Notes under the pieces: generated by a model | The model's database searches: none | What the model was told of the DNA's origin: nothing | The model's input: only the letters and a program-made list of their open reading frames with translations | Made by a program: the position numbers and the translations under genes | Shown here: positions 26,986 to 36,163 of the stretch, piece after piece | Position numbering within the stretch: the first letter of the stretch is position 1 | Layout of the letters: each line of letters starts with the position of its first letter | Assembly: GCF_021390935.1 (NCBI RefSeq) | Contig: NZ_JAJPUI010000014.1 | Coordinates: 1 to 64,000 of the forward strand | Length of the DNA stretch: 64,000 nt | Reading direction: 5' to 3' | Origin: Streptomyces sp. CC228A | GTDB lineage: Bacteria > Actinomycetota > Actinomycetes > Streptomycetales > Streptomycetaceae

Positions 26986-27233
26986 CCCCGTGTGTACCGC
27001 GCGGCACCGCCCGCCGCATCCGCGCGCCCGCCGCGGCCCCTGCGGAGTGCGCCCGCTCGCCCGTACGCCCCTGTGCGGCTGCCGGGTGCCCGCGCGCCCG
27101 TCCGGCCGACTGCCCGTAGGCCCGCGGACGCCCGCACATCGCGTCCGCCCGCCGCCTCGGCCGAGGGCCCCCACCCGCGCCGCCCCCACCGCCCGGGCCG
27201 CGGCAGCCGGTGCGGCCTCTATAGGCTGGCGCC

Positions 27234-27791
27234 GTGACCAGCGCAGAACACGGGACGGGGCCGGAGCGGCGGACGGGCGACGGGCGCCCGGAGCCGGCGG
27301 GCGCGGGACCCGGCGCGGGGTCCGGACCGGGGTCAGGCGGGGGAACCGGACCGGCGGCGGTCGACCTGCCGGCCTTCGCCGTGCAGCTGCGGCGGACCAC
27401 CCGGGAGGTCAACCGCCTGGTCCACGGGTTCGCGGCCGCCCAAGGGCTGCACCCCACCGACATCCAGGCGCTCACGGCCGTGCTGGACAGTCCGGAGCCG
27501 CTGACTCCTGGTCGGCTGCGCGAACACCTCGGACTGACGTCGGGGGCCGTCACCGCCTGCCTGGACCGGCTGGAGAAGGCCGGCCACATCCGCAGGTCGC
27601 GGGAGAGCGCCGACCGCCGGGTGGTCCACATCCACTACGTCGCCGACGCCCGCACCGCCGCGCGACGCTATTTCCGCCCGCTCGCGGAGGCCACCGGACG
27701 GGCCCTGGAACGCTTCGACGAGGACGAACTCGCCGTCGCGCTGCGGTTCCTCGCGGCGCTGAACGAGGAACTGGGCGAGCTGCACCCCTGA
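27234..27791 (+). CDS. MarR-family transcriptional regulator
   Basis: 185 residues. The first 40 are a Gly/Pro linker, then a MarR domain: AVQLRRTTREVNRLVHGFAA, LHPTDIQALTAVLDSPEPLT, recognition helix region REHLGLTSGAVTACLDRLEK and wing GHIRRSRESADRRVVHIHYV. It starts at GTG 27,234 and is followed after 286 bases by an MMPL exporter on the same strand. The gap carries an A/T-rich palindrome (27,995-28,011) that is a good candidate operator, so repression of the exporter until a ligand binds is the likely scheme. Confidence 0.9.
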   Translation: MTSAEHGTGPERRTGDGRPEPAGAGPGAGSGPGSGGGTGPAAVDLPAFAVQLRRTTREVNRLVHGFAAAQGLHPTDIQALTAVLDSPEPLTPGRLREHLGLTSGAVTACLDRLEKAGHIRRSRESADRRVVHIHYVADARTAARRYFRPLAEATGRALERFDEDELAVALRFLAALNEELGELHP

Positions 27792-27994
27792 CCGGGCGCG
27801 GCGGCGCCGCATCCGTCCGCCCCGCCCCGCGGGAAGGACCCTCGGCGGAGGGTACCGACGGAACCGGCCGACCGGCCCTTCCGGACGCTTCGGCCGTATC
27901 GCGGGGACGGGAGCACGCCGGCCCCACAGGCGCGGCGCACACCCCGACGGCACCCCCTGGGGTACAGACCGGGAAGTGCCCTGTGCCAAGATTT

Positions 27995-28027
27995 ATTTCA
28001 ATGATTGAGATTGTTAGTCGTTGAGAT
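27995..28027. promoter_or_regulatory. candidate MarR operator/promoter of the MMPL gene
   Basis: Palindrome ATTTCAATgATTGAGAT (7 of 8 arm positions paired) with its right-half element TTGAGAT repeated at 28,021-28,027. The stretch is strikingly A/T-rich for this genome and lies 50-85 bases before the exporter start. Confidence 0.55.
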
Positions 28028-28077
28028 AGCAGTCGACACAGACCCACACCGCACCGCACCTCACCCCTGGAGCGTCC

Positions 28078-30198
28078 ATGCCCCGCCGACCACGCAGGTT
28101 CCGGCTCCTGCTGCCCGCCGTCCTCGCCCTCGTCTGGCTGGTCGTCGGCGGCGCCCTCGGCCCGTACGCCGGGAAGCTCGGCGAGGTCGCCACCAACGAC
28201 CAGGCCGCGTTCCTGCCGCGCAGCGCCGAGTCCACCCGGGTCATCGAGGAGCAGGAGGCGTTCCGGCAGGAGGAGACCCTGCCCGTCCTCGTCGTGTGGA
28301 CCGCCGAGGACGGCGGCCGCCTCCCCCAGGAGCGGGCGCGGGAAGCCACCCGCGCCCTGAGCGCCCTCCAGGGCAGCTCCCAGGTCGCGGGAGCGCCGTC
28401 GCCCGCACTGCCCTCGGACGACGGCGAGGCGCTGAGGGCCGCCGTGCCCCTGCGCCCCGACCTCGGCGACACCCTGCCCGAAGCGCTGGACACCGTGCGC
28501 GACGCGGCGTCGGACGTGCCCGGCACGACTGTCTGGCTCGCCGGGCCCGCCGCCACCCAGGCCGACCTGTCGGGCGCCTTCGCCGGGATCGACGGGCTGC
28601 TGCTCGCCGTCGCGCTGGTGACGGTGCTGCTGATCCTGCTCGTCGTCTACCGCAGCGTGCTGCTGCCCCTGGTCGTCATCCTCAGCGCCATCTTCGCCCT
28701 GGCGCTGGCGTGCGCGGTCGTCTACGTCCTCGCCGACGGCGGCGTCGTACGGGTCGACGGGCAGGTCCAGGGCATCCTGTCGATCCTGGTCATCGGCGCC
28801 GCCACCGATTACGCCCTGCTGCTGACCGCGCGGTACCGCGAGGAGCTCGCCGCACCCGGCGGGGAGCGCTTCGGCGCGATGCGCGCGGCGCTGCGCGAGT
28901 CCTGGGGGCCGATCGCGGCCAGCGCCGCGACCGTCGCCCTGGGGCTGCTCGCCCTGCTGCTCAGCGACCTCACCAACAACCGCGCCCTGGGACCCGTCGG
29001 CGCCATCGGCATCGTGTGCTCCGTGCTCAGCGCGCTGACCTTCCTGCCCGCCGCCCTGGTCCTGCTCGGCCGCGCCGCCTACTGGCCGGCCCGGCCGAAG
29101 CCCGGCGCCGCGGACGGGTCGGCGTCCGGGCTGTGGCAGCGGGTCGCCTCGCTCGTCGACCGCGCCCCGCGCAGGGTGTGGACCCTGACGCTGGTGGGCC
29201 TGCTGGCCTGCGCCGCCTTCGCGCCCACCCTGCAGTCGAAGGGCGTGCCCCTCGACGAGATCTTCGTGAACGACGCCCCCTCGGTCGCCGCCCAGGAGAC
29301 GCTCGGCCGGCACTTCCCCGCGGGGGCCGGCAACCCGGCCGTGATCATCGCGGACGCCGACGCGGCCGACCGCGTCACGGCCGCCGCCCGGTCGGTCGAG
29401 GGCGTCGACTCCGCGGTGCCCGTGGACGGCGCGGGGCGGCCCGCCCCGGCCGAGCCCCTCGTGGTGGACGGCCGCGTGCGGATCGACGCCACGCTGAGCG
29501 CCGCCGCGGACAGCGACGCCGCCAAGGACGCGGTCGCCCGGCTGCGCACCGCCGTGCACGCCGTGGACGGCGCCGACGCGCTGGTCGGCGGCTACACCGC
29601 GCAGCGCTACGACACGCAGGTCACGGCCGAGCGGGACCGCGAGGTGATCGCGCCCGTGGTGCTGCTGACCATCCTGCTGGTCCTCGTCGTGCTGCTGCGC
29701 TCGCTGCTGCTGCCGGTGCTGCTGGTCGCCACGGTGGCGCTGAACTTCGCCGCCACCCTCGGGGTCGCCGCCCTCGTGTTCGAGCACGTCCTCGGCTTCA
29801 CGGGGACCGACCCCTCCGTCCCGCTGTACGGCTTCGTGTTCCTGGTCGCCCTCGGGGTGGACTACAACATCTTCCTGATGTCCCGGGTCCGCGAGGAGTC
29901 GCTGCGGCTGGGCCTGCGGGAGGGCGTGCGGGTGGGACTCACCACGACGGGCGGGGTCATCACCTCGGCCGGCGTCGTGCTCGCCGCGACGTTCGCCGCG
30001 CTCATCGTGATCCCGCTGGCCTTCCTGGTCCAGCTCGCGTTCATCGTCGCCTTCGGCGTGCTGCTCGACACGCTGGTCGTCCGGTCGCTGCTCGTGCCGG
30101 GCCTGGTCCGCGACCTGGGGCGGACCGCGTGGTGGCCGAGCACGCTGAGCCGCCGACGCGAGGCACCGGAGCCGGCGAAGGCGACAGCAGCCCGGTAG
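28078..30198 (+). CDS. MMPL-family transporter
   Basis: A 706-residue RND-superfamily exporter of lipids or drugs. Layout: helix 1 (RFRLLLPAVLALVWLVVGGA), a periplasmic-side loop to about residue 165, a helix bundle (about 168-325, with the D-Y pair in GAATDYALLLTARYREEL), a second loop (about 385-510), and a second bundle (about 515-675) containing VALGVDYNIFLMSRVREESL. The two D-Y motifs are the proton relay of MMPL proteins. The start follows GGAG. The C-terminus (EPAKATAAR) is the first unit of a pentapeptide-coding repeat that continues past the TAG stop. The upstream MarR gene is the likely repressor. Confidence 0.93.
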   Translation: MPRRPRRFRLLLPAVLALVWLVVGGALGPYAGKLGEVATNDQAAFLPRSAESTRVIEEQEAFRQEETLPVLVVWTAEDGGRLPQERAREATRALSALQGSSQVAGAPSPALPSDDGEALRAAVPLRPDLGDTLPEALDTVRDAASDVPGTTVWLAGPAATQADLSGAFAGIDGLLLAVALVTVLLILLVVYRSVLLPLVVILSAIFALALACAVVYVLADGGVVRVDGQVQGILSILVIGAATDYALLLTARYREELAAPGGERFGAMRAALRESWGPIAASAATVALGLLALLLSDLTNNRALGPVGAIGIVCSVLSALTFLPAALVLLGRAAYWPARPKPGAADGSASGLWQRVASLVDRAPRRVWTLTLVGLLACAAFAPTLQSKGVPLDEIFVNDAPSVAAQETLGRHFPAGAGNPAVIIADADAADRVTAAARSVEGVDSAVPVDGAGRPAPAEPLVVDGRVRIDATLSAAADSDAAKDAVARLRTAVHAVDGADALVGGYTAQRYDTQVTAERDREVIAPVVLLTILLVLVVLLRSLLLPVLLVATVALNFAATLGVAALVFEHVLGFTGTDPSVPLYGFVFLVALGVDYNIFLMSRVREESLRLGLREGVRVGLTTTGGVITSAGVVLAATFAALIVIPLAFLVQLAFIVAFGVLLDTLVVRSLLVPGLVRDLGRTAWWPSTLSRRREAPEPAKATAAR

Positions 30199-30345
30199 GC
30201 GACCCGGCCAAAGGCGACCCGGCCGAAGGCAACTCAGTCAAAGGCAGCTCGGCCAAAAGCAGCTCAGCCGAAGGCGACCCGGCCAAGGCAGCCCGGCCAG
30301 AAGCGGCCCGGCCAAGGGCGGCCCGGCCGAAGGCGGCCCGGTCCC
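30172..30345 (+). repeat. 15-bp tandem repeat spanning the MMPL stop codon
   Basis: About ten degenerate 15-base units around CGGCCAAAGGCGACC begin in the last codons of the exporter and continue beyond TAG. In the same frame they would encode K-A-T-R-P-like pentapeptides. Confidence 0.85.
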
Positions 30346-30419
30346 TACGGTTCCGCGGACGCTCGTCGTCGCCTGCGGGGGCGCCGGGCGGCTCCGTGGC
30401 CCCACGGGTCCGAGCCGCC

Positions 30420-30478
30420 CCTGACACCACGCCCGTTCCCCCCGCCCGCTTCGCCCGGCCGGGGGAACGTGCGTCAGG
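30420..30478 (-). terminator. terminator after hutI
   Basis: Long inverted repeat with inner arms GTTCCCCC/GGGGGAAC (30,435-30,442 and 30,461-30,468) and outer CCTGAC/GTCAGG pairing, just past the hutI stop at 30,491. A second hairpin (arms 30,386-30,394 and 30,412-30,420) follows. Confidence 0.7.
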
Positions 30479-30490
30479 GCGCGGGCGGGG

Positions 30491-31759
30491 TCACGCCGGT
30501 GCGGCGGCGACCCGCTCGCCCGCGCGCCACACCTCCGACACCAGCGGCACGCCCGGCCGGTACGCCAGGTGCACGTGGGAGGGGGCGTCCAGCAGCGCCA
30601 GGTCGGCGCGGGCGCCCACGGTGACGCGGCCGACGTCGGTGCGGCGCAGCGCGGCCGCCCCGCCCGCCGTGGCGGACCACACGGCCTCGTCGGGCGTCAT
30701 GCCCATGTCCCGTACGGCGAGGGCGATGCAGAACGGCACGGAGGACGTGAAGGACGAGCCCGGGTTGCAGTCCGTGGACAGCGCGACGGTCACGCCCGCG
30801 TCCAGCAGGCGGCGGGCGTCCGGCCACGCGGCGCGGGTGGAGAACTCGGCGCCGGGCAGGAGCGTGGCGACGGTGGAGGAGTGCGCGAGGGCGTCGACGT
30901 CCGCGTCCGTGAGGTGGGTGCAGTGGTCGGCGCTGGCCGCGTCGAGCTCCACGGCGAGCTGCACGCCGGGGCCGTACGAGAGCTGGTTGGCGTGGATGCG
31001 GGGGTGGAGCCCCCTGGCCCGTCCCGCCGTGAGGATCGCGCGGGCCTGGTCGCCGTCGAAGGCGCCCTTCTCGCAGAACACGTCGATCCAGCGGGCGTAC
31101 GGGGCGCAGGCGTCCAGCATCTCCCCCGTCACCAGAGCGACGTAGGCGGCCGGGTCGTCGGCGAGGTCGGGGGAGACGATGTGCGCGCCGAGGTAGGTGG
31201 TCTCGCCGGTGTGGCGGGCCGCGATGCGCAGCGCGCGGGCCTCGTCCTCCACGGTCAGGCCGTAGCCGGACTTGGTCTCGAAGGTGGTGGTGCCCTGGCG
31301 GAGCGCCTCGCGGAGGTAGCGGGCGAGGTTGGCTTCCAGTTCCGCGTCGGTGGCGGCGCGGGTCGCGGCGACGGTGGTGCGGATACCGCCCGCCTGGTAG
31401 GGCCGGCCGGACATGCGGGCGTTGAACTCGGCGGTGCGGTCGCCCGCGAAGACGAGGTGGGAGTGGGAGTCGACGAAGCCGGGGACGGCGGCCCGTCCGG
31501 CGGCGTCGACCCGGTTGTCAGTGGCGGGTGCTTTGCTGGTTTCACCGACCCAGGCGATGCGGTCGCCGTCGATGACGACGGCCGCGTCCTGGATCAGGCC
31601 GAGGGGGGATCCGTCACCGAGGGAGGGGTCGTTCGTGACCAGACTGGCGATGTGGGTGATGAGCGTGGTCGCCGTGGCTTTCGGCGCGACGGTGCTGTTC
31701 GTCGCGTCGGGACCGGCGGTCGCCGGGGGGATGTTCATCGGCTCGTTGCCGCTGTTCAT
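30491..31759 (-). CDS. hutI: imidazolonepropionase
   Basis: A 422-residue amidohydrolase that opens 4-imidazolone-5-propionate to N-formimino-L-glutamate. Metal ligands and family motifs are present: VPGFVDSHSHLVFAGDR, GGIRTTVAATRAATDAEL, TFETKSGYGLTVEDEARALR, RIHANQLSYGPGVQLAVELD, SADHCTHLTDADVDALA and ALSTDCNPGSSFTSSVPFC. The N-terminal 30 residues are longer than usual; the second in-frame Met (about residue 8) is an alternative start, but only the first has a GGAG upstream, 13 bases away. It is the last gene of the hut operon, 89 bases after hutF. Confidence 0.96.
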   Translation of the reverse strand: MNSGNEPMNIPPATAGPDATNSTVAPKATATTLITHIASLVTNDPSLGDGSPLGLIQDAAVVIDGDRIAWVGETSKAPATDNRVDAAGRAAVPGFVDSHSHLVFAGDRTAEFNARMSGRPYQAGGIRTTVAATRAATDAELEANLARYLREALRQGTTTFETKSGYGLTVEDEARALRIAARHTGETTYLGAHIVSPDLADDPAAYVALVTGEMLDACAPYARWIDVFCEKGAFDGDQARAILTAGRARGLHPRIHANQLSYGPGVQLAVELDAASADHCTHLTDADVDALAHSSTVATLLPGAEFSTRAAWPDARRLLDAGVTVALSTDCNPGSSFTSSVPFCIALAVRDMGMTPDEAVWSATAGGAAALRRTDVGRVTVGARADLALLDAPSHVHLAYRPGVPLVSEVWRAGERVAAAPA

Positions 31760-31848
31760 GACGAGGGGGGTCTCCTTCGGGCGGGTCGGCCGGGTGGGGC
31801 GGGGCGGCCGGGCGGTCCCGGGCGCCCCGTCCCGCGGGGCGGGCCGGT

Positions 31849-33201
31849 TCAGTCGTACAGGGCGGCGATGGACTCCGCCAGCGCCCGCGCCACGTCCGGC
31901 ACCAGGGCGTGGGCCCCGTCCCGTACGACGTGGCGGCCCGCCACGACCGTGTGCCGCACCTCTGCCGCGGACGCGGCGAATACCGCCGTCTCGGCTGCCA
32001 GACGGGGTGGCGGCCCTGCCGTCCTGACGGTGTCCAGCGCGACCGTCGTGAAGTCGGCGAGCGCGCCGGGCTCCAGGCGGCCCGCATCGTGCCAGCCGAG
32101 GGCGGCCTGGCCGTCGGCGGTGGCGGCGCGCAGCAGCGCGGCGGCGGTCCAGTGGCCGCGGGTGCGGGTGCGGAGCCGTTCGTCCAGCTCCATCGCGCGC
32201 GCCTCCTCCAGCAGGTCGATGACCGCGTGGCTGTCGGAGCCGAGCGACAGGGGGCTGCCCGCCCGCTGGAGCGCGGCGGCCGGGCCGATGCCGTCGGCGA
32301 GGTCCCGCTCGGTCGTCGGGCACATGCACACGCCGGCGCCCGCGGCGCCGAGGACGGCGATGTCCTCGTCCGTCAGGTGGGTGGCGTGGACGGCGGTGGT
32401 GGTCGCCCGCCAGAAGCCGGCGTCGTGGAGCAGCCGGGCCGGGGTGCGGCCGTACACGGCGCGGCACGCCTCGTTCTCGGCGGGCTGCTCGGAGAGGTGG
32501 ATGTGCACCGGGAGGCCGTCGGTGCGGTCCGCGAAGACGGCGTAGCCGTCCTCGTCGGAGAAGGCCCGCACGGAGTGGACAGCGGCCCCGATACGGGCGT
32601 GCTCGCGCGGCTTGAGCGCGGACCACCGCTCGTACCACCCGTCGGCGGTGCCGTCGCCGAAGCGCAGCTGGGGGCCTTCCAGCGGGCGGTAGCCGTCTGC
32701 GGTGAGCCCGCCGTGGAGGTAGGCGGTGTCGAGGAGGGTGATGCGGATGCCCGCCTCGGCGGCGGCGGCGATCAGCGCCTCGCCCATGGCGTTGGGGTCG
32801 GCGTAGGGCGTGCCGCCCGGGGCGTGGTGCAGGTAGTGGAACTCACCGACGGAGGTGATGCCGGCGAGAGCCATCTCGGCGTACACGGCGCGCGCGAGGG
32901 CGTGGTACGTGTCGGGGGTGAGCCGTGCCGCCGCCTGGTACATGGTGTCGCGCCACGTCCAGAACGTGCCGGAGCCGACCTGGACGCGGCCGCGCAGGGC
33001 CCGGTGGAAGGCGTGGCTGTGGCTGTTGGCGAGGCCGGGGAGGGTGAAGCCGCGCAGGACAGCGGCCCCGGGCGGCGGGGCGGGTGTCCCCTCGCGGACC
33101 GCGGTGAGGCGCCCGTCGGCGGTCTCCAGGACGACCCCGGGGGCGACGCGGCCGTCCGGCAGCCAGGCGTGCTCGGCCCAGTAGGCGGCGGTCAGCGGCA
33201 T
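31849..33201 (-). CDS. hutF: formimidoylglutamate deiminase
   Basis: A 450-residue amidohydrolase that deiminates N-formimino-L-glutamate to N-formyl-L-glutamate with release of ammonia. Metal-binding and substrate motifs are seen: GLANSHSHAFHRALRGRV, GEFHYLHHAPGGTPYADPNA, PVHIHLSEQPAENEACRAVY, AVHATHLTDEDIAVLG, CMCPTTERDLADGIGPA and SLGSDSHAVIDLLEEARAME. Its start overlaps the end of the upstream amidohydrolase gene by 10 bases. A deiminase route needs a formylglutamate amidohydrolase next, and none with the usual HutG sequence is in the window. Confidence 0.95.
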   Translation of the reverse strand: MPLTAAYWAEHAWLPDGRVAPGVVLETADGRLTAVREGTPAPPPGAAVLRGFTLPGLANSHSHAFHRALRGRVQVGSGTFWTWRDTMYQAAARLTPDTYHALARAVYAEMALAGITSVGEFHYLHHAPGGTPYADPNAMGEALIAAAAEAGIRITLLDTAYLHGGLTADGYRPLEGPQLRFGDGTADGWYERWSALKPREHARIGAAVHSVRAFSDEDGYAVFADRTDGLPVHIHLSEQPAENEACRAVYGRTPARLLHDAGFWRATTTAVHATHLTDEDIAVLGAAGAGVCMCPTTERDLADGIGPAAALQRAGSPLSLGSDSHAVIDLLEEARAMELDERLRTRTRGHWTAAALLRAATADGQAALGWHDAGRLEPGALADFTTVALDTVRTAGPPPRLAAETAVFAASAAEVRHTVVAGRHVVRDGAHALVPDVARALAESIAALYD

Positions 33202-34463
33202 GCCAGGCCCTCCAGGACGTCGGCGAGGGCGTGGACGCCCGCCACGCAGTCGTCCTCCGCGGCGGTTTCGGCCGGGGAGTGCGAGACGCCCGTGGGGTTG
33301 CGGACGAACAGCATCGCCGTGGGGATCGTGCCGGACAGGATGCCCGCATCGTGGCCGGCGCCCGTGCCGAGGACGGGGACGGGGCGGTCGCCGCCGAGGA
33401 TCGCGGCGAGTTCGTCGCGCAGGGCGTGCGCGAACTCGACGACGGGGGTGAACGACTCGCGGACGACGGCGAGGTCCACGCCCTGGCGGGCGGCGGCGTC
33501 CCGGGCGGCGGCCTCGATGGCGGCCGTGACGGTGTCGAGGGTGTCCTGGTCGGCGGCGCGGGAGTCGAGCCAGCCGCGGACGAGGGAGGGGATGGCGTTG
33601 ACGCCGTTGGGTTCGACGGCGACCTTGCCGAAGGTGGCGACGGCACCGGCGAGTTCGGCTTCCCGGCGGGCCGCGAGGACGGTGTCGGCGTACGGCAGCA
33701 TCGGGTCGCGGCGGTCCGCGAGCCGGGTGGTGCCGGCGTGGTTGGCCTCGCCGCGGAAGTCGTACCGCCAGCGGCCGTGCGGCCAGATCGCGGAGGCGAT
33801 GCCGACGGGGTCGCCGGACAGGTCCAGGGCCCGGCCCTGCTCGATGTGCAGTTCGACGAACGCGCCGATGCGGGCGAGGCGTTCCGGGTCGGGGCCGATG
33901 GCGGAGGGGTCGTACCCCGCGGCCTCCATGGCCTCCGGGAGGCTGGTCCCGTCGCCGTCGCGCAGCGCGTACGCGGCCTCCTTGGTGAGCCGGCCGGCGC
34001 TGAGCCGGGAGCCGACGCAGGCGAGGCCGAAGCGGGCGCCCTCCTCGTCGCCGAAGTTGACGACGGCGACGGGCCGGGTGAACTCCGCTCCCCGGGAGCG
34101 GAGTTCGTCGAGGGCGGCGAAGGAGGACACGACGCCGAGGGGGCCGTCGAAGGCGCCGCCGTCGGGCACCGAGTCCAGGTGGGACCCGGTGACGACGGCG
34201 TCGCCCGCGGCGGGGTCGCCGAGCCAGGCCCACTGGTTGCCGTTGCGGTCGGTCTCGTAGGCGAGGCCGCGGGCCTGGGCCTGCTCCTGGAACCAGGTGC
34301 GGCAGTCGGCGTCCGCGCCGGTCCAGGCGTAGCGGCGGTAGCCGCGGGTGCCGCTGTCGCGGCCGATGCCGCGCAGGTCCGCCCACATGGTGTGGAAGGA
34401 GTCGCCGGCAGCCGGGGGGCGGGTAATGCCGTCGGCGGTGTGCCGGTGGTCTTCGACGGTCAT
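33192..34463 (-). CDS. M20-family amidohydrolase (allantoate amidohydrolase / N-carbamoyl amino acid hydrolase type)
   Basis: 423 residues with the di-metal peptidase fold. Ligand motifs are VTGSHLDSVPDGGAFDGPLG (first His and bridging Asp), FGDEEGARFGLACVGS (Glu pair) and AFVELHIEQGRALD, plus TGAGHDAGILSGTIPTAMLF for the last His; the lid segment has WRYDFRGEANHAGTTRLADR. By sequence it looks like AllC, but its place between hutU and hutF, with ATGA overlap to hutU and 10-base overlap to hutF, suggests it hydrolyses an intermediate of histidine breakdown such as N-formylglutamate. That substrate is inference. The same gene order is recalled for other Streptomyces. Confidence 0.9.
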   Translation of the reverse strand: MTVEDHRHTADGITRPPAAGDSFHTMWADLRGIGRDSGTRGYRRYAWTGADADCRTWFQEQAQARGLAYETDRNGNQWAWLGDPAAGDAVVTGSHLDSVPDGGAFDGPLGVVSSFAALDELRSRGAEFTRPVAVVNFGDEEGARFGLACVGSRLSAGRLTKEAAYALRDGDGTSLPEAMEAAGYDPSAIGPDPERLARIGAFVELHIEQGRALDLSGDPVGIASAIWPHGRWRYDFRGEANHAGTTRLADRRDPMLPYADTVLAARREAELAGAVATFGKVAVEPNGVNAIPSLVRGWLDSRAADQDTLDTVTAAIEAAARDAAARQGVDLAVVRESFTPVVEFAHALRDELAAILGGDRPVPVLGTGAGHDAGILSGTIPTAMLFVRNPTGVSHSPAETAAEDDCVAGVHALADVLEGLACR

Positions 34464-36124
34464 CCGGGCTCGCCCTCCCGCATCGGGACGCGGACGCCGC
34501 GCTCGTCGGCGACGGACTCGGCGATGTCGTAGCCCGCGTCGACGTGGCGGATGACGCCCATGCCGGGGTCGTTGGTGAGGACGCGGCGGACCTTCTCCCC
34601 GGCCAGCGGCGTGCCGTCGGCGACCGTGACCTGCCCGGCGTGGAGGGAGCGGCCCATGCCGACGCCGCCGCCGTGGTGCAGGGACACCCAGGACGCGCCG
34701 GAGGCGACGTTGACCATGGCGTTGAGGAGCGGCCAGTCGGCGATGGCGTCGGAGCCGTCGAGCATGGCCTCGGTCTCCCGGTACGGGGAGGCGACGGAGC
34801 CGCAGTCGAGGTGGTCGCGGCCGATGGCCAGCGGGGCCTGGAGCTCGCCGGACGCCACCATGTCGTTGAAGCGCTCGCCGGCGCGGTCGCGCTCGCCGTA
34901 GCCGAGCCAGCAGATGCGGGCGGGCAGGCCCTGGAAGTGGACGCGTTCGCCGGCCATCCTGATCCAGCGGGCGAGGGGCTCGTTCTCGGGGAAGAGGTCG
35001 AGGATCGCCTGGTCGGTCTTGGCGATGTCCGACGGGTCGCCCGACAGGGCCGCCCAGCGGAAGGGGCCCTTGCCCTCGCAGAACAGGGGGCGGATGTAGG
35101 CGGGGACGAAGCCGGGGAAGGCGAAGGCCCGGTCGTAGCCGGCGAGCCGGGCCTCGCCGCGGATGGAGTTGCCGTAGTCGAAGACCTCGGCGCCCGCGTC
35201 CATGAAGCCCACCATCGCCTCGACGTGCCGGGCCATGGACTCCCTGGCGCGGGTGGTGAAGCCGGCCGGGTCCTTGGCGGCGGCGTCCGCCATGTCCTCG
35301 AAGGCGGTGCCGACCGGCAGGTACGCCAGCGGGTCGTGGGCGCTGGTCTGGTCGGTGACGATGTCGATCGGCGCGCCCATGGCGAGGAGCTGGGGCACCA
35401 GTTCTGCGGCGTTGCCGAGGACGCCGACGGACAGGGGGCGGCGGGCGTCGCGCGCCTCCACGGCGAGCCGCAGGGCGTGGTCCAGGCTGTCGGCCCGCAC
35501 GTCGAGGTAGCGGTGCTCGATGCGGCGCTCGATGGCGCGCGGGTCGCAGTCGATGCACAGCGCGACGCCGTCGTTCATGGTGACGGCGAGCGGCTGGGCG
35601 CCGCCCATGCCGCCGAGGCCGGCGGTGAGGGTGATGGTCCCGGCGAGCGTGCCGCCGAACTTCTTGGCGGCGACGGCGGCGAACGTCTCGTAGGTGCCCT
35701 GGAGGATGCCCTGGGTGCCGATGTAGATCCAGGACCCGGCGGTCATCTGCCCGTACATGGTGAGGCCGAGGGCCTCCAGGCGGCGGAACTCCTCCCAGTT
35801 CGCCCAGTCGCCGACCAGGTTCGAGTTGGCGATGAGGACGCGCGGCGCCCACTCGTGGGTCTGCATGACGCCGACGGGGCGGCCCGACTGGACGAGCATC
35901 GTCTCGTCGGCCTTGAGAGTGCGCAGCGTGCGCACCATCGCGTCGAAGGAGCGCCAGTCGCGGGCGGCCTTGCCGGTGCCGCCGTAGACGACGAGCTTGT
36001 CGGGGTGCTCCGCGACCTCGGGGTCGAGGTTGTTCTGGAGCATCCGGAGGGCGGCTTCCTGCTGCCATCCCAGGGCGCTCAGCTCCGTACCGCGCGGGGC
36101 TCGTACCGGGCGGGGTCCTGACAT
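34460..36124 (-). CDS. hutU: urocanate hydratase
   Basis: A 554-residue NAD+-dependent urocanase that hydrates urocanate to 4-imidazolone-5-propionate. Family sequences: ALRMLQNNLDPEVAEHPDKL, VYGGTGKAARDWRSFDAMV, the NAD-binding loop TAGLGGMGGAQPLAVTMNDG, MDAGAEVFDYGNSIRGEARL, the Cys-containing IRPLFCEGKGPFRWAALSGD, and WVSLHHGGGVGMGRSLHAGQ. Length is normal. It is the first gene of the operon, and no hutH is in the window, so histidine ammonia-lyase must be elsewhere. The upstream gap holds inverted repeats that could bind a urocanate-responsive repressor. Confidence 0.97.
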   Translation of the reverse strand: MSGPRPVRAPRGTELSALGWQQEAALRMLQNNLDPEVAEHPDKLVVYGGTGKAARDWRSFDAMVRTLRTLKADETMLVQSGRPVGVMQTHEWAPRVLIANSNLVGDWANWEEFRRLEALGLTMYGQMTAGSWIYIGTQGILQGTYETFAAVAAKKFGGTLAGTITLTAGLGGMGGAQPLAVTMNDGVALCIDCDPRAIERRIEHRYLDVRADSLDHALRLAVEARDARRPLSVGVLGNAAELVPQLLAMGAPIDIVTDQTSAHDPLAYLPVGTAFEDMADAAAKDPAGFTTRARESMARHVEAMVGFMDAGAEVFDYGNSIRGEARLAGYDRAFAFPGFVPAYIRPLFCEGKGPFRWAALSGDPSDIAKTDQAILDLFPENEPLARWIRMAGERVHFQGLPARICWLGYGERDRAGERFNDMVASGELQAPLAIGRDHLDCGSVASPYRETEAMLDGSDAIADWPLLNAMVNVASGASWVSLHHGGGVGMGRSLHAGQVTVADGTPLAGEKVRRVLTNDPGMGVIRHVDAGYDIAESVADERGVRVPMREGEPG

Positions 36125-36163
36125 GGCGTGCCTCCTGGCGTGACCGTCCGACTGTCGATGAGG

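Noticed and set aside
22522..27237. 1,571-codon plus-strand frame
   Set aside because: It runs antisense through the sigma, photolyase and DUF genes and encodes Arg/Ala/Pro low-complexity sequence. GC-rich DNA opens such frames by chance.
28005..31145. 1,046-codon frame overlapping the MMPL and hutI genes
   Set aside because: Out of frame with the clear MMPL protein and antisense to hutI; no recognisable domain. Only its repeat part drew attention and is explained by the 15-bp array.
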